Origin: a virus
DNA: 64,000 nucleotides
IMG/VR virus record: IMGVR_UViG_3300021379_000425
Coordinates: 1 to 64,000 of that record
Reading direction: 5' to 3' (one strand)
Positions within the stretch are counted from its first letter, which is position 1. Each line of letters starts with the position of its first letter. The notes beneath the pieces were generated by a model. It searched no databases. It was not told the origin of the DNA and worked only from the letters and a program-made list of their open reading frames with translations. Below, in pieces: positions 35,596 to 44,602 of this stretch. The translations under genes and the position numbers were made by a program.

Positions 35596-36371
35596 TCTTT
35601 CACCTCTCTTTTACTTACTATCAAAATCTCATTTGACTCTTTACTACTGTTCATTCCGTACTTCCATTCAAGCGGAATAATTTCAAAGTCACTATACCAC
35701 TTCTCGATTTGTTCATTACCATTGTAGGACATGACTATTTTCCAGCCCAGCGCATCCAGTCCTTTGACAACTTTGACTAATGCTTTGTGGTCGAAGTCTT
35801 TGTGCATGTCACCTTTGTTACCGTACAAATTATTCTCTATCATGTAAGGCGGGTCAAGGTAAATCACTTTGCCCGATGGTTCTTCTCCCATCAACATTCG
35901 TAGGAAAGTGAATGCATCATTGTGACCTACCTGCACATTCGGTGCTTCAAAATATCTCAGCCTGTCAATGGATGCTTGATTGAATCTTGGATGGTCGGGT
36001 GACATACCTCCCGAATTAGTTGAACCCGAAAAGGATGCCCTGTTTAGAACATAGAACATAGAAGCAATGTCAAGAGGCTTCCATGTCTTAGGTAACTTTT
36101 CTTGTAAGGATTTGAATTCATCCTTTGACAATGGGTGATACTCTTCCACCTTGTCTGCTAAACTGATTGGGTCTTTGAGTACCTGTTGCCAAAACATTGC
36201 GACTGGTTTGTACAAGTCACAACCGATGACCTTACCTTTCTCGGAGAAAGCAAACTCGATTGAGCCTCCCCCAAAGAAGGGAGAGTACAATGTGTCTGCG
36301 CCCTCAAGGTAAGGTAGGATGTGCTTGACTGCCCTACTCTTACCACCGACATATCTTAGAATACTCTTCAC
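35592..36371 (-). CDS. dam: DNA adenine methyltransferase (Dam/D12 class)
   Basis: A 259-residue N6-adenine methylase. KSILRYVGGKSRAV is the D12-class opening, YSPFFGGGSIEF the AdoMet-binding motif and YLDPPYMIENNLYG the catalytic DPPY block. It probably modifies viral DNA against host restriction. The start is a GTG overlapping the upstream TGA. The sequence around it (36368-36389) is repeated at the next two upstream junctions. No matching restriction gene is nearby, so it is an orphan methylase. Confidence 0.92.
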   Translation of the reverse strand: MKSILRYVGGKSRAVKHILPYLEGADTLYSPFFGGGSIEFAFSEKGKVIGCDLYKPVAMFWQQVLKDPISLADKVEEYHPLSKDEFKSLQEKLPKTWKPLDIASMFYVLNRASFSGSTNSGGMSPDHPRFNQASIDRLRYFEAPNVQVGHNDAFTFLRMLMGEEPSGKVIYLDPPYMIENNLYGNKGDMHKDFDHKALVKVVKGLDALGWKIVMSYNGNEQIEKWYSDFEIIPLEWKYGMNSSKESNEILIVSKREVKE

Positions 36372-36389
36372 GCCGTCACCTCCACGCCT
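36368..36389 (-). repeat. Junction repeat copy 1 (start of Dam)
   Basis: Minus strand ends GCGTGGAGGTGACGGCGTGA. One copy carries the C-terminal codons GVEVTA of the upstream gene, the ribosome site GGAGGTGA, the stop TGA and the overlapping GTG start. It is identical to the copies at 36658 and 36828. Confidence 0.9.
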
Positions 36390-36661
36390 TCTTCATCTCC
36401 TAACACAGACCAATCAAACTCACCGTCTGCTTTCCATCGAATGACCCAACTTTTAGGAACATACTTGATATGCTCTTTGTGTAGTTTGACTCTTTGGTGA
36501 AGTCGGTTTGAATCACCATGAGCAGGGCATAAGCCCCACTCCATGTCTCCTTCATGTTTATCCCACTTCGGAGTTCGCTCGATGAAGTATGGCTCTTGTT
36601 CATCACCACACTCCATACAATACCAACTCATCTTGAGTGAATGGTACTGTCTTTTACTCAC
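36368..36661 (-). CDS. Small zinc-binding protein ending GVEVTA
   Basis: A 97-residue protein starting at the GTG in junction copy 2. CMECGDEQE and CPAHGDSN give a Cys/His zinc site; the C-terminal half is basic with Trp. ATG 36631 is an alternative start. The last six residues are encoded by the repeated junction. Confidence 0.55.
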   Translation of the reverse strand: MSKRQYHSLKMSWYCMECGDEQEPYFIERTPKWDKHEGDMEWGLCPAHGDSNRLHQRVKLHKEHIKYVPKSWVIRWKADGEFDWSVLGDEEGVEVTA

Positions 36662-36679
36662 GCCGTCACCTCCACGCCT
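36658..36679 (-). repeat. Junction repeat copy 2
   Basis: Same 22 bases as copy 1, at the boundary between the 57-residue gene and the zinc gene. Confidence 0.9.
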
Positions 36680-36831
36680 TTTTCTTTCAACCATTTGATA
36701 ATATCATTCACATCTCGTTCAGCCAAATCCCACTGTTCATCGGCTCTATAATTATCACGCTCTTGAATGAACCTTTGATAACTGATACCTCTTTCAACAA
36801 GTTGCCACAACATAGTTTCTGTAATTTTCAC
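36658..36831 (-). CDS. Tiny hypothetical protein, 57 residues, ending GVEVTA
   Basis: Starts at the GTG of junction copy 3 (KITETMLWQLVERGISYQRF follows) and ends in GVEVTA at copy 2. Mostly helical and charged. The longer upstream reading would run inside the previous gene, so it is rejected. Confidence 0.5.
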   Translation of the reverse strand: MKITETMLWQLVERGISYQRFIQERDNYRADEQWDLAERDVNDIIKWLKEKGVEVTA

Positions 36832-36849
36832 GCCGTCACCTCCACGCCT
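36828..36849 (-). repeat. Junction repeat copy 3
   Basis: Same 22 bases as copies 1 and 2, at the 3' end of the 181-residue gene. Confidence 0.9.
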
Positions 36850-37373
36850 CGCCACCAGTCGGGAGCAGGTGTACCCTTCTCCCACTTGGCGAACTGCTTG
36901 GAATGGTAGTATCTTCTGTATGCATTGACCGCTACCTGCCCCTCCGCATGATACAAGTCTTGCCAGTTGTTGTCAACTGGTCTGTACTCATCGGGCATTG
37001 CTAGAGCAAATGGTGTTTTGTCACCACTGGGTAGCATACTTGTCATGGCAGACATTTGGTAGATTGCATTGTGGCATGTGTGTACCTTACCGAACCTGTT
37101 GTAGTATTCGTCAAGCAGTGCCTCCCCATGCCATGCAAGCCACTGGAAGTTACCTACTGAGTCACCAGCCCATACTGTGCAAGGGTGATGGGCATAGCCA
37201 CCCTTGTAGGGTGTACCACTCTTGGTAAGTGGCATCTGCTCATCAGTCGCACCGTGTCTTCTCAATGCACTAGCCATCATCTGCGCTGTCTCAACAACCA
37301 TCTTTGGTATGTGCTTGTCGCACATCATGTTTGCCGATGTGAATGCGTTCTCGTGTAATACAAATATGTTCAT
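36828..37373 (-). CDS. Conserved phage-type protein (FVLxENAxxSAxxxCDKHxxKM)
   Basis: A 181-residue protein. The opening MNIFVLHENAFTSANMMCDK, the YAHHPCTVWAGDSVGNFQWL block and MPDEYRP...AYRRYYHSKQ are a set I know from many marine phage proteins. I recall no demonstrated function. Conserved His, Cys and Trp suggest an enzyme. The last six residues GVEVTA belong to the junction repeat. Confidence 0.65.
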   Translation of the reverse strand: MNIFVLHENAFTSANMMCDKHIPKMVVETAQMMASALRRHGATDEQMPLTKSGTPYKGGYAHHPCTVWAGDSVGNFQWLAWHGEALLDEYYNRFGKVHTCHNAIYQMSAMTSMLPSGDKTPFALAMPDEYRPVDNNWQDLYHAEGQVAVNAYRRYYHSKQFAKWEKGTPAPDWWRGVEVTA

Positions 37374-37816
37374 TCTATCAATTCCTTCAATAAACTATTT
37401 GAAAGAGAAACCTTCTTTTGATAATCGGAATAAGCCCCTTCGTATTTGCTTTCCCCGTTAGTAAGAGAAAGCACTTCTTTCATCTTTTTCAATCTCTTTA
37501 TGTTGCTTTCAATGCTATTTAACGCTCCAATCATGTCAGCAATTAACATGAATTCATCTTGTGCGAAATATGTTTTCTCTTCATCAGTTTGAATATGCTC
37601 ATCCCAATTGTGAATAGGTTTTACTAAAACAACTGTACCTTGTTTTTTTCTCTCCCACAAATGATGCACTCTATTCATTCTGTGATATACTGTTACTTTT
37701 CCTGTATCGGACAAGGAAATCATGTTTCTAAATTCCGCCCATCCTGTCTCATCTTTGGCTTTGTCATACAAAGCAACCAATATATTCATCACTTCTTTAT
37801 CATCGTTTATTCTCAT
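37370..37816 (-). CDS. Hypothetical helical protein
   Basis: A 148-residue protein. ATG 37816 is preferred because the upstream gene stops at 37819 and AGGGAGAG precedes it. Charged, largely helical, Lys-rich C-terminus. No family recognised. Confidence 0.55.
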   Translation of the reverse strand: MRINDDKEVMNILVALYDKAKDETGWAEFRNMISLSDTGKVTVYHRMNRVHHLWERKKQGTVVLVKPIHNWDEHIQTDEEKTYFAQDEFMLIADMIGALNSIESNIKRLKKMKEVLSLTNGESKYEGAYSDYQKKVSLSNSLLKELIE

Positions 37817-37818
37817 TT

Positions 37819-38064
37819 TTATTCTCTCCCTAGTACTTTGTTTAGGCTGATTTGTGGGTCGCCTAACACCCATCTAAGTGAGTAGCAGACTCCCTGCAAC
37901 CCCTTGTAGTCTCTCATGTGTTTCGCTTTCTCCTTCATTGAAGTATTTTTATCGTGAATTAATTTTTTGTGCTTCGCCCTTTCAGCCTCAGCGAACTCTA
38001 ACAACTGGTAGATTTCAGCCCACTCTTTATCGTAAGTGAATCTACTGTCGTCAATCATTTTCAT
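37819..38064 (-). CDS. Small charged hypothetical protein
   Basis: An 81-residue helical, Lys/Glu-rich protein with a coiled-coil-like middle (EFAEAERAKHKKLIHDK). Starts within the end of the upstream zinc gene (14-base overlap). Confidence 0.5.
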   Translation of the reverse strand: MKMIDDSRFTYDKEWAEIYQLLEFAEAERAKHKKLIHDKNTSMKEKAKHMRDYKGLQGVCYSLRWVLGDPQISLNKVLGRE

Positions 38065-38341
38065 TCACCTCTCTTTCATAGCAGTAAAGACATTCGTAGT
38101 TACCGTCTTCATCTTTACCTAGTGTCTTACCACGCCAATATTCATAACAACCGTGACCGTCATCGGGTCTTTGACATACAGGACACCATCCTGCATGGAC
38201 AACCATGTGTTGATAATACTGCCATTCAAGAAGACCGTAGCCATCAATCAAGTGTTTAACTATTACATCCTTCCAGTCGGACATGTACCTATGGTAATCT
38301 TCTTCTTTGGTGCATTCAGCCCATTCAGGTTTGTCAATCAT
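38051..38341 (-). CDS. Zinc-ribbon protein, 96 residues
   Basis: CPVCQRPDDGHGC and CLYCYE form a zinc site in the C-terminal half; the N-terminus is helical with Tyr/His. ATGA overlap upstream. Function unknown. Confidence 0.55.
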   Translation of the reverse strand: MIDKPEWAECTKEEDYHRYMSDWKDVIVKHLIDGYGLLEWQYYQHMVVHAGWCPVCQRPDDGHGCYEYWRGKTLGKDEDGNYECLYCYEREVNEND

Positions 38342-38685
38342 CTTAATTCCTCAGCAATTGTTTCGTCTATTCCATCCATGAATACAGGTGCATCAATAGC
38401 CTCTAAATATCGGTTCAAGTCATGCTCGAAATGTTCTATGTGGTCATCATATACCTTCTGTGCTAACTCAACACATTCTTTCATTCTCTTTATCGCATAA
38501 TTGAAATCGTGGTACACCTCTTCATAATCATCCATGTTACAATCACCAGTATCTCTCACTGTTTCCCTAACTTGTGAAGAAGACTCCTTCACTTTACTGA
38601 ATGCTTCGTCAATCAATTGTTGGTATCTCACTAAGCGACTCTCTAAGAATCGCAATTTGTTAGTCAAGAAATCATTCATGCCCAT
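38338..38685 (-). CDS. Coiled-coil-like hypothetical protein
   Basis: A 115-residue, almost entirely helical protein (heptad-like Leu/Val spacing through about 10-100) with an acidic C-terminus. No family recognised; overlaps the upstream gene by 10 bases. Confidence 0.5.
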   Translation of the reverse strand: MGMNDFLTNKLRFLESRLVRYQQLIDEAFSKVKESSSQVRETVRDTGDCNMDDYEEVYHDFNYAIKRMKECVELAQKVYDDHIEHFEHDLNRYLEAIDAPVFMDGIDETIAEELR

Positions 38686-39254
38686 TCCTCAGCGAAAGCA
38701 CTATCATCAAACAGGTCAGCCTCATCATGCTTACGCAAGGGCAGTAGTAGCGAAGGCTTCATGTTCTTGATTTTCTTTACTGCATCCTCAAACCCATCGG
38801 GTAACTCGAATAGATATTCCTCGTCTTCGTCAATCAGCCCTGCATCCTTACCATCAAGGAAAGCAATGTACGGTAGTATCATTGACTTACCCTCATCATC
38901 TACAAAGATGTCTTTGTCAATCTTGTACTCGGACTGTATCTCTACACGGAAGTTATTGTTAACGCCATCAACAACTGTATGAGGTATCAACATCACCCAC
39001 GACATAGGTACATCGTGGAAGTTAGCAATGTGTTGTAATGTATGAACTAACTTGAACTTGACAGTCATGTTATCTTCCAGTGCCTCCAAAACAAATGTTT
39101 GTGTGGGATGAAAGGGATGCTTACTCGAATTACTTTTGAGTAGTGCTTTGTTGTGAAACTTCATTTCATCAAGCAAAGTATTCATCCACTTAGGCATACC
39201 ATAAGATGAATCCATGTCATCATACAGTTGTTTTATTTTCTCGGTAAAAGTCAT
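38676..39254 (-). CDS. Hypothetical protein, 192 residues
   Basis: An N-terminal helical region, then mixed alpha/beta with an acidic segment near 140-155 and a final acidic tail. No motif recognised. Start ATG 39254 overlaps the upstream TGA. Confidence 0.55.
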   Translation of the reverse strand: MTFTEKIKQLYDDMDSSYGMPKWMNTLLDEMKFHNKALLKSNSSKHPFHPTQTFVLEALEDNMTVKFKLVHTLQHIANFHDVPMSWVMLIPHTVVDGVNNNFRVEIQSEYKIDKDIFVDDEGKSMILPYIAFLDGKDAGLIDEDEEYLFELPDGFEDAVKKIKNMKPSLLLPLRKHDEADLFDDSAFAEEWA

Positions 39255-39703
39255 TCCTCTTCATCCTCCATTACAAATCTGTTCTCATCCAATTCAGTGA
39301 CGAGTCCTTCCTCAGTAGCGAAGTTAATCAGTGCGTTAGCACCCATATCCTTCTCATTCAAATCGAATTGCCATGCGTTGTCTTTGTTACCATTGTTGTC
39401 TGCAATATCCAAATACAATTGATAGCCGTCATTGTATTTGTACACAATCATGTGTCCACGCAAGTAGTCTTTCGCATTGGTAGCAAGAGACTCAACAGCG
39501 TATTCAAGGTAAGAGTTGTAGTCAATAGTAACACCCTGTGGTAGAGTGAGGTTGACTGCGAACCCGTACTCTCTATTGTATTCTGTTTCAGCATAACCTT
39601 GTATGTGAAGTGCTGATACACCGTTCACCATCTTCAATTGTAGTATTGCTTCGCCTTTCGTTAGTTCTTTTTGTTTATACCATTCGTCATTCATTTTATT
39701 CAC
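39251..39703 (-). CDS. Hypothetical protein, 150 residues
   Basis: A beta-rich acidic protein (VSALHIQGYAETEYNREYGF, later DNGYQLYLDIADNNGNKDN) that ends EDEEE at its junction. Soluble, no motif. It directly follows the 375-residue operon leader gene. Confidence 0.55.
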   Translation of the reverse strand: MNKMNDEWYKQKELTKGEAILQLKMVNGVSALHIQGYAETEYNREYGFAVNLTLPQGVTIDYNSYLEYAVESLATNAKDYLRGHMIVYKYNDGYQLYLDIADNNGNKDNAWQFDLNEKDMGANALINFATEEGLVTELDENRFVMEDEEE

Positions 39704-40827
39704 TCTCCTTGTTGTGTTACTCCTTTAAACCAATTATTAATGCTGATACTGTCAATTGAATTTTGGTACACTTTGTACTTACCTCTCAATATGTCTTGAT
39801 GCATTTGTGAAGGTGTAGGTAAGGTTTCAACCTCAGCCTCACCTTTCAACTCTATTTTATTAGTACGCTCAAGAACTTCACTGTATTCTATTGTACTTGC
39901 GAATGAATCTGCATCTGCTTTGTCAATAAATGATTTAACAGTAATGTTCTTAGTCGAATTATTATGATGAGTGATGTTGTTCTTGGCGTAGTAACTGTAT
40001 GTAGAGAACTCCATGTAACCTCTTGAAACGCTCATTTGCACATCGTATTGTGATATGGTATTCTCATTACCCAGTGGCTTCCAGCCGTGAACAGGTGTTT
40101 GTAATCCGTAGTGGGTGTTGTATCTTAGCGGAGTGTACACCCAGCCGTTAACTACATCACCCTCTTTTCTCACTTTACCAGTAGCAGAAATATGCTTAGT
40201 TCTTATCTCATTGAGCCAGCCCCAAGAGTTCCATTTGAATTTACGACCCCTGCCTTGAGTAACTTGTGTGACTGAGCCACCTCTTTTCATTCTGTTGAGA
40301 GAGTTGTTGATTTTCTTGAGTACATCTTTTTCATCAACTGAGTTGATGAGTGTACGCATGACTGGTTGAGCAAGGTCAAGGTCTACATCAATATTCATTG
40401 AAGTCCAATAGTAACTACCTTTGTAAGCAAGTCTAACTCGGTTGTTAGAATAATCATGTGGTGAGATGTGTAACCTACTACTCCATCTTGATGTAGGATG
40501 GTTTCTGTGAATCATCTGTCCACCCTTGTCGTATACCCATGTGAGTACACCTTCAATCTTAGTAGTAGCAATCAGCCCAGCCTCAACCAAGTATGCAATC
40601 TTAGTGTGCCTGTTAATTAGTTCACTAGCAGTTGGTTCTGCTTCCATGCCCAATGTAATCATGCTGTATCTAACTGCTGAATCCATTGCACAATGGTCGC
40701 CATACTTACCAGTCAGCATACCAATAGCAAGAGTATTGATTGCTTCGTCAGTAGTGAAGCCTACGCTATCACCAATCACTCCAAGTTCTTTCCATGTTTG
40801 TCCGTTTTCATATCCACTGTAATACAT
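39700..40827 (-). CDS. Hypothetical protein, 375 residues
   Basis: First gene after promoter 5 with the ribosome site AAGGAAGTGA. The N-terminal 100 residues resemble a helical DNA-binding or wHTH-like region (RHTKIAYLVEAGLIATTKIE). The middle is Lys/Arg/Trp-rich (GRGRKFKWNSWGW), and the C-terminus is helical. No catalytic motif. Possible DNA-binding regulator by composition only. Confidence 0.55.
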   Translation of the reverse strand: MYYSGYENGQTWKELGVIGDSVGFTTDEAINTLAIGMLTGKYGDHCAMDSAVRYSMITLGMEAEPTASELINRHTKIAYLVEAGLIATTKIEGVLTWVYDKGGQMIHRNHPTSRWSSRLHISPHDYSNNRVRLAYKGSYYWTSMNIDVDLDLAQPVMRTLINSVDEKDVLKKINNSLNRMKRGGSVTQVTQGRGRKFKWNSWGWLNEIRTKHISATGKVRKEGDVVNGWVYTPLRYNTHYGLQTPVHGWKPLGNENTISQYDVQMSVSRGYMEFSTYSYYAKNNITHHNNSTKNITVKSFIDKADADSFASTIEYSEVLERTNKIELKGEAEVETLPTPSQMHQDILRGKYKVYQNSIDSISINNWFKGVTQQGE

Positions 40828-40859
40828 TCTTTCACTTCCTTTTGTTTCATCTCTCTTTT

Positions 40860-40879
40860 CTTTATCAGTTTAAATAGTC
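40860..40879 (-). promoter_or_regulatory. Early promoter element 5
   Basis: Minus strand reads GACTATTTAAACTGATAAAG, upstream of the 375-residue gene, followed by a GAGAGATGA leader motif. Confidence 0.75.
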
Positions 40880-40890
40880 AGTAATTAATT

Positions 40891-41187
40891 TCATTCAATC
40901 ATCTCCATTTCGTCAAAGTCAAAGTTATCCCAAAGAGTATGACCTGCCCAGCATACTCCCATTTCACTTATCATGTTATTATCGAGAAGTAGTTCTTTGT
41001 TCTCACACAATAAGGCATACATCTCTTCAACATTATCCATGATGTTTGAAAAGAACCCGTAATTATCAAGGTGTTCTATTGCGAATAAGTCCGCAAGTGT
41101 CCATGCTTCATCATTGACTTCAATGGGTGCTTCGTCTTCGTCTTTGAAGTTGCTTCGTAGTATTGATATTAGTTCTTCTTTGTTCAT
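40891..41187 (-). CDS. MNKEEL-family acidic protein, copy 1
   Basis: A 98-residue acidic protein. It shares MNKEELI...SN, EAPIEVNDE.WTLADLFA, LLCENKELLLDNNMISE and LWDNFDFD with the gene at 44599-44895. The two copies flank a block that holds the SNF2-like helicase. Function unknown; acidic charge could mimic DNA (inference). Confidence 0.6.
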   Translation of the reverse strand: MNKEELISILRSNFKDEDEAPIEVNDEAWTLADLFAIEHLDNYGFFSNIMDNVEEMYALLCENKELLLDNNMISEMGVCWAGHTLWDNFDFDEMEMIE

Positions 41188-41191
41188 TCTT

Positions 41192-41587
41192 TCATCTCCT
41201 AGTTAGATACCTTTCATCAATCCCTGTGAGGAATGACCTTATCTCCGCCTTAGTCATTTTTTCGGCTATCGACCATCCACCGACATACGAGCCATCATTA
41301 GGAATCCGACTCTTTACTGCATCCCATACGCATTCAGCCCAGTTCATACCGTAGGGTTCATCACGCCACTTGCCGTATGCGAAACCGTGGGCTACATCAT
41401 AAGGGTTTAATCTCCATTCTTGGTCTTCCCACAAACTATCCGTCCATCCATTCACATAATCCCTAATCTCGGAATAAGGAAGATGCCATGTCAAAGTAAC
41501 AAGGTGTTCTTCTTCCTCGCCTTCTGCTATTATGTGGTCTTTTCCATCTTCAAATATGAAATACATACTCTCTTTTTTGTTAGTCAT
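41192..41587 (-). CDS. Hypothetical acidic protein, 131 residues
   Basis: Rich in Trp, Tyr, Glu and Asp (EIRDYVNGWTDSLWEDQEWR). Soluble alpha/beta by composition. ATG 41587 follows the upstream stop by 2 bases. No family recognised. Confidence 0.5.
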   Translation of the reverse strand: MTNKKESMYFIFEDGKDHIIAEGEEEEHLVTLTWHLPYSEIRDYVNGWTDSLWEDQEWRLNPYDVAHGFAYGKWRDEPYGMNWAECVWDAVKSRIPNDGSYVGGWSIAEKMTKAEIRSFLTGIDERYLTRR

Positions 41588-41589
41588 TC

Positions 41590-41766
41590 TTAATCCTCCA
41601 ATGGGATAACTTCTGTAATGTTACCACACATGGGGCAAAAGATACGGTCTGCTCCGTCACCGTATATGTCATCCCAAATGTATAACAGTTCTTTCAATAG
41701 TTCTTTCATTCCACCATTGCTTCCGCAATTGTTACATTTTATTTCATCTACATCATCTGTTCTCAT
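41590..41766 (-). CDS. Small zinc ribbon, 58 residues
   Basis: CNNCGSNGG and CPMCGNIT form a complete zinc ribbon around a short acidic helix. ATG 41766 overlaps the upstream stop (ATGA), ruling out the longer reading. Confidence 0.55.
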   Translation of the reverse strand: MRTDDVDEIKCNNCGSNGGMKELLKELLYIWDDIYGDGADRIFCPMCGNITEVIPLED

Positions 41767-42041
41767 TCTTCTTCCTCCTTTCTTATCCATCCATCTTCTT
41801 CTGTGTATGTGTACAATTCTTTGAGAAGTATGTAACCATCCTGTTCAACATACTCATCGGGTAATGGTTCGTACAAATCAATCAGCCGATAGTCGTCAAG
41901 ACACACATTGTAATTTTCAACACCATCCCAAAGAGCATTGCCACTTAGAACCATTTCTATCAATTGTTCTTTGCTGTATTTTCGATACTCTTTTTTCCTT
42001 TTCTCGATGTATTCTAATTTCTTTCTTGTTTCTTCCTTCAT
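41763..42041 (-). CDS. Small charged hypothetical protein, 92 residues
   Basis: An N-terminal basic helix (KKLEYIEKRKKEYRKYSKEQ), then an acidic Tyr-rich part and a final KEEEE tail. Directly follows the helicase with an ATGA overlap. No family recognised. Confidence 0.5.
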   Translation of the reverse strand: MKEETRKKLEYIEKRKKEYRKYSKEQLIEMVLSGNALWDGVENYNVCLDDYRLIDLYEPLPDEYVEQDGYILLKELYTYTEEDGWIRKEEEE

Positions 42042-44602
42042 GCTTTCACCTTCTTTATCTTTCCAAAGTCAGCAGGTAAGTCACCTGCATCAATCATTGA
42101 TTCAATCAATGCTTTGGCAATACCTTCTCTTTGTCCGATGTCGCCTCCATCTAGTACTGCCTTGACGACCCTTCTTTTCTGCTCTACAACATAGTCAAAC
42201 TTCTCGTCAATGGTCTTAGCCACTGAGAGATAGACTGCGTGTACTGATTGTGATTCTTGACCGATACGGTTGACTCTATCTTCTGCTTGCTCTTCCCATG
42301 CAGGAGTCCATTCTCTCTCAACGAAGAGAACTGTATCGGCTGATGTGAGTGTGATACCTTCCTTAGCGGCTACCGTAGCGCATACGATAACATCTAACTT
42401 GTTTGCTTGGAATGCCTCAACCATTTGCTGACGCTTCTCGGCTGATTGCTCCCCAACGATTACACCAACTCTCAAGTTGGTTTCTTTCAGTTGAAGTGTG
42501 ATGCCCTTGAGTACATCTCGATGATGTGCAAAGACAACGATGGGCTTACTAGTGATGTTGTTGTACTCCTTGATGTAGTCAACTGCTGAATCAACTTTGA
42601 TGAGTCCACATTCATGCCTCAACGCTGTAAGCATGTTCAACACGAATCCCTTTGGAATGCTACCTTCTCTTGCATACATCTCGTAGTCTTCAAGCCATGC
42701 TCGATGAAGGTCATTGTATCTCTTGAGGTTGGTCTTGCTTGGTTGCACTGTATTGATTGTCCTTACCTTGTCGGGTAGTTCATCCAGTACCTCTTTCTTG
42801 AGCCTACGAATACAGAAGTCTCTTGTTCTATGATGCAACTCTTCTGTGTTGCTTGCACCGTTGAAATCCCAGCCAAAGCCAGTCTGTTGTCCGTCACAGT
42901 ATGTGATACCGTAGTTGAAGAATGAAGGGAATTCATTCGGTCTAAGTAAGTTGAGTGTAGTGAAGAACTCGTTTGGTCTGTTGGTTATCGCAGTACCACT
43001 CAAGCAAAGGATGTGTTCCGATGCTTGAGCAATCTCAAGGGTTGCCTGTGTTCTTTGTGCCTTACTGTTCTTGAGATAGTGCGACTCGTCACAGACTACA
43101 ATGTTGAATCCATAGTCAAGCAATTGTTCCATTCTACCCTTGATGATGTCGTAGTTACATACAATGATGTCAGCCTGTGGCATTGCACCTTTACGCCCTT
43201 CCAGTACCTCAGCAGTGAGGCTAGGCATCCATGCTTGACACTCCTTCTTCCAGTTGTACTTGACAGAAGCAGGTGCGACAATGAGGGCAGGTAACTTGTC
43301 AGTGTTGAGTGCGATGTGTGCAATGGCTTGGATAGTCTTTCCAACTCCCATGTCATCACCAATCAAACATCTTCCACCAGCCAATTCAGCAAAGCGAACA
43401 CCGACATACTGGAACGGGTATAACTGACGGTCATCGGGGAATACCTTCGACAGTTTGGCATCCATTTGAGCAATCAGTTCTTCATCAGCCAGTGCCGATG
43501 CACCACTGATAGCGATTCGCTGACCTCTCTCTTCCATGTATGTACCGATTTGCGGAATGTCCTCAAGCATCTCGTACAAGTCATAGAGAACAGTGTTAGT
43601 GTTGTCGTTAGTGTACGCTTGCTCAAGTCTATCCATGAAAGCACCAGCCTCGCCAATTGAGATAGACCATGTTTTCTTGTTTGGATTGTATTTCCGCCCT
43701 TGCGTATCTTTGATTAGAGCAATAAGTCTCTCGTTGTATGGGAAAGCCATCTCTAGTGATGTACCCTTGAGTTCAACTGCCATGACAACCTCTTCCTTCT
43801 TTGGCTTCGCAGTACCACTTTCAGTAGTTTGTTGCACACTGGCTAGAGTGGTAGGACATGCCCAGTATTTTGTTCCCGAATAAATCAACTCCACAGCCCT
43901 CGCCAGTACACTATCATCATTCTGTAATGTCCACAGTTTGCGTGTGCCATCATACTTACACGCAGGGAATCCCAGTCTACTCTTGAGCAAGTTGTTCACC
44001 TGCGGGTCATACGGATAGTGTAGTGCAATTCTTTTACTGGTGAATTCTTTTCCGTACCTGTTAGTCCATACATCATCCACGCATGAGAATCTAATCAGCA
44101 TACTGCTCGGTGGTTTCCACTCGGCTACCTTCTGTTCCATCAATGCTCTCGCCTCATCAACCTCGATGTCGAATGCTTCTGCAACTCTAAGCAAGTTCTT
44201 CTCATCGTATCTTACTTCCAACTTTTTGTTCAGTCTTCTTTCTGTGGCGTGCCATAGTACATGTTGTCTTTTCTTCTCAGCCTCTTGCTTGGCGTGAAGG
44301 ATTGCTTGCTGTTGCTCATACACACGCTTGGCTTCTTCGCCTTCTTTCTTTAGTCGTGAAATAAATTCAAGGGCATCGTCATCCAGTCCTGCATCCTGCA
44401 AGAGTGTAGGCAGTTGTGTGTTACGATACTTGTAGAATCTCTCGCTTGCTTCAACCATGTCTTTCATATCAAGAGTGTCTTGATGCGCCAGCCTGTTGAA
44501 GAAAGGATAGTCAGGTTTGTTTGCACCAGTATCATCCTTGTGGTCGGGCGCACCATATCCTACAAAGGTGCGAATCATCTTGTGTAGTTTTAGTTCATTC
44601 AT
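42038..44602 (-). CDS. SNF2-family helicase, SMARCAL1/HARP-like
   Basis: An 854-residue protein. The SF2 core has GDDMGVGKTIQ (motif I, near 415), CDESHYLKN (DESH, motif II), LSGTAITN (motif III), VVFAHHRDV, GITLTSADTVLF and EDRVNRIGQ (motif VI). Two N-terminal segments (YDPQVNNLLKSRLGFPACKY...RKLWTL near 205 and YNERLIALIKDTQGRKYNPNKKTWS near 293) resemble HARP repeats, the annealing-helicase module of SMARCAL1. It may anneal ssDNA or remodel stalled forks. HARP reading is by eye; the SNF2 core is certain. Confidence 0.88.
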   Translation of the reverse strand: MNELKLHKMIRTFVGYGAPDHKDDTGANKPDYPFFNRLAHQDTLDMKDMVEASERFYKYRNTQLPTLLQDAGLDDDALEFISRLKKEGEEAKRVYEQQQAILHAKQEAEKKRQHVLWHATERRLNKKLEVRYDEKNLLRVAEAFDIEVDEARALMEQKVAEWKPPSSMLIRFSCVDDVWTNRYGKEFTSKRIALHYPYDPQVNNLLKSRLGFPACKYDGTRKLWTLQNDDSVLARAVELIYSGTKYWACPTTLASVQQTTESGTAKPKKEEVVMAVELKGTSLEMAFPYNERLIALIKDTQGRKYNPNKKTWSISIGEAGAFMDRLEQAYTNDNTNTVLYDLYEMLEDIPQIGTYMEERGQRIAISGASALADEELIAQMDAKLSKVFPDDRQLYPFQYVGVRFAELAGGRCLIGDDMGVGKTIQAIAHIALNTDKLPALIVAPASVKYNWKKECQAWMPSLTAEVLEGRKGAMPQADIIVCNYDIIKGRMEQLLDYGFNIVVCDESHYLKNSKAQRTQATLEIAQASEHILCLSGTAITNRPNEFFTTLNLLRPNEFPSFFNYGITYCDGQQTGFGWDFNGASNTEELHHRTRDFCIRRLKKEVLDELPDKVRTINTVQPSKTNLKRYNDLHRAWLEDYEMYAREGSIPKGFVLNMLTALRHECGLIKVDSAVDYIKEYNNITSKPIVVFAHHRDVLKGITLQLKETNLRVGVIVGEQSAEKRQQMVEAFQANKLDVIVCATVAAKEGITLTSADTVLFVEREWTPAWEEQAEDRVNRIGQESQSVHAVYLSVAKTIDEKFDYVVEQKRRVVKAVLDGGDIGQREGIAKALIESMIDAGDLPADFGKIKKVKA

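Noticed and set aside
36828-37373. Assignment as pyrimidine-dimer glycosylase
   Set aside because: The family phrase is familiar, but I cannot tie it to a proven enzyme, so no function is claimed.
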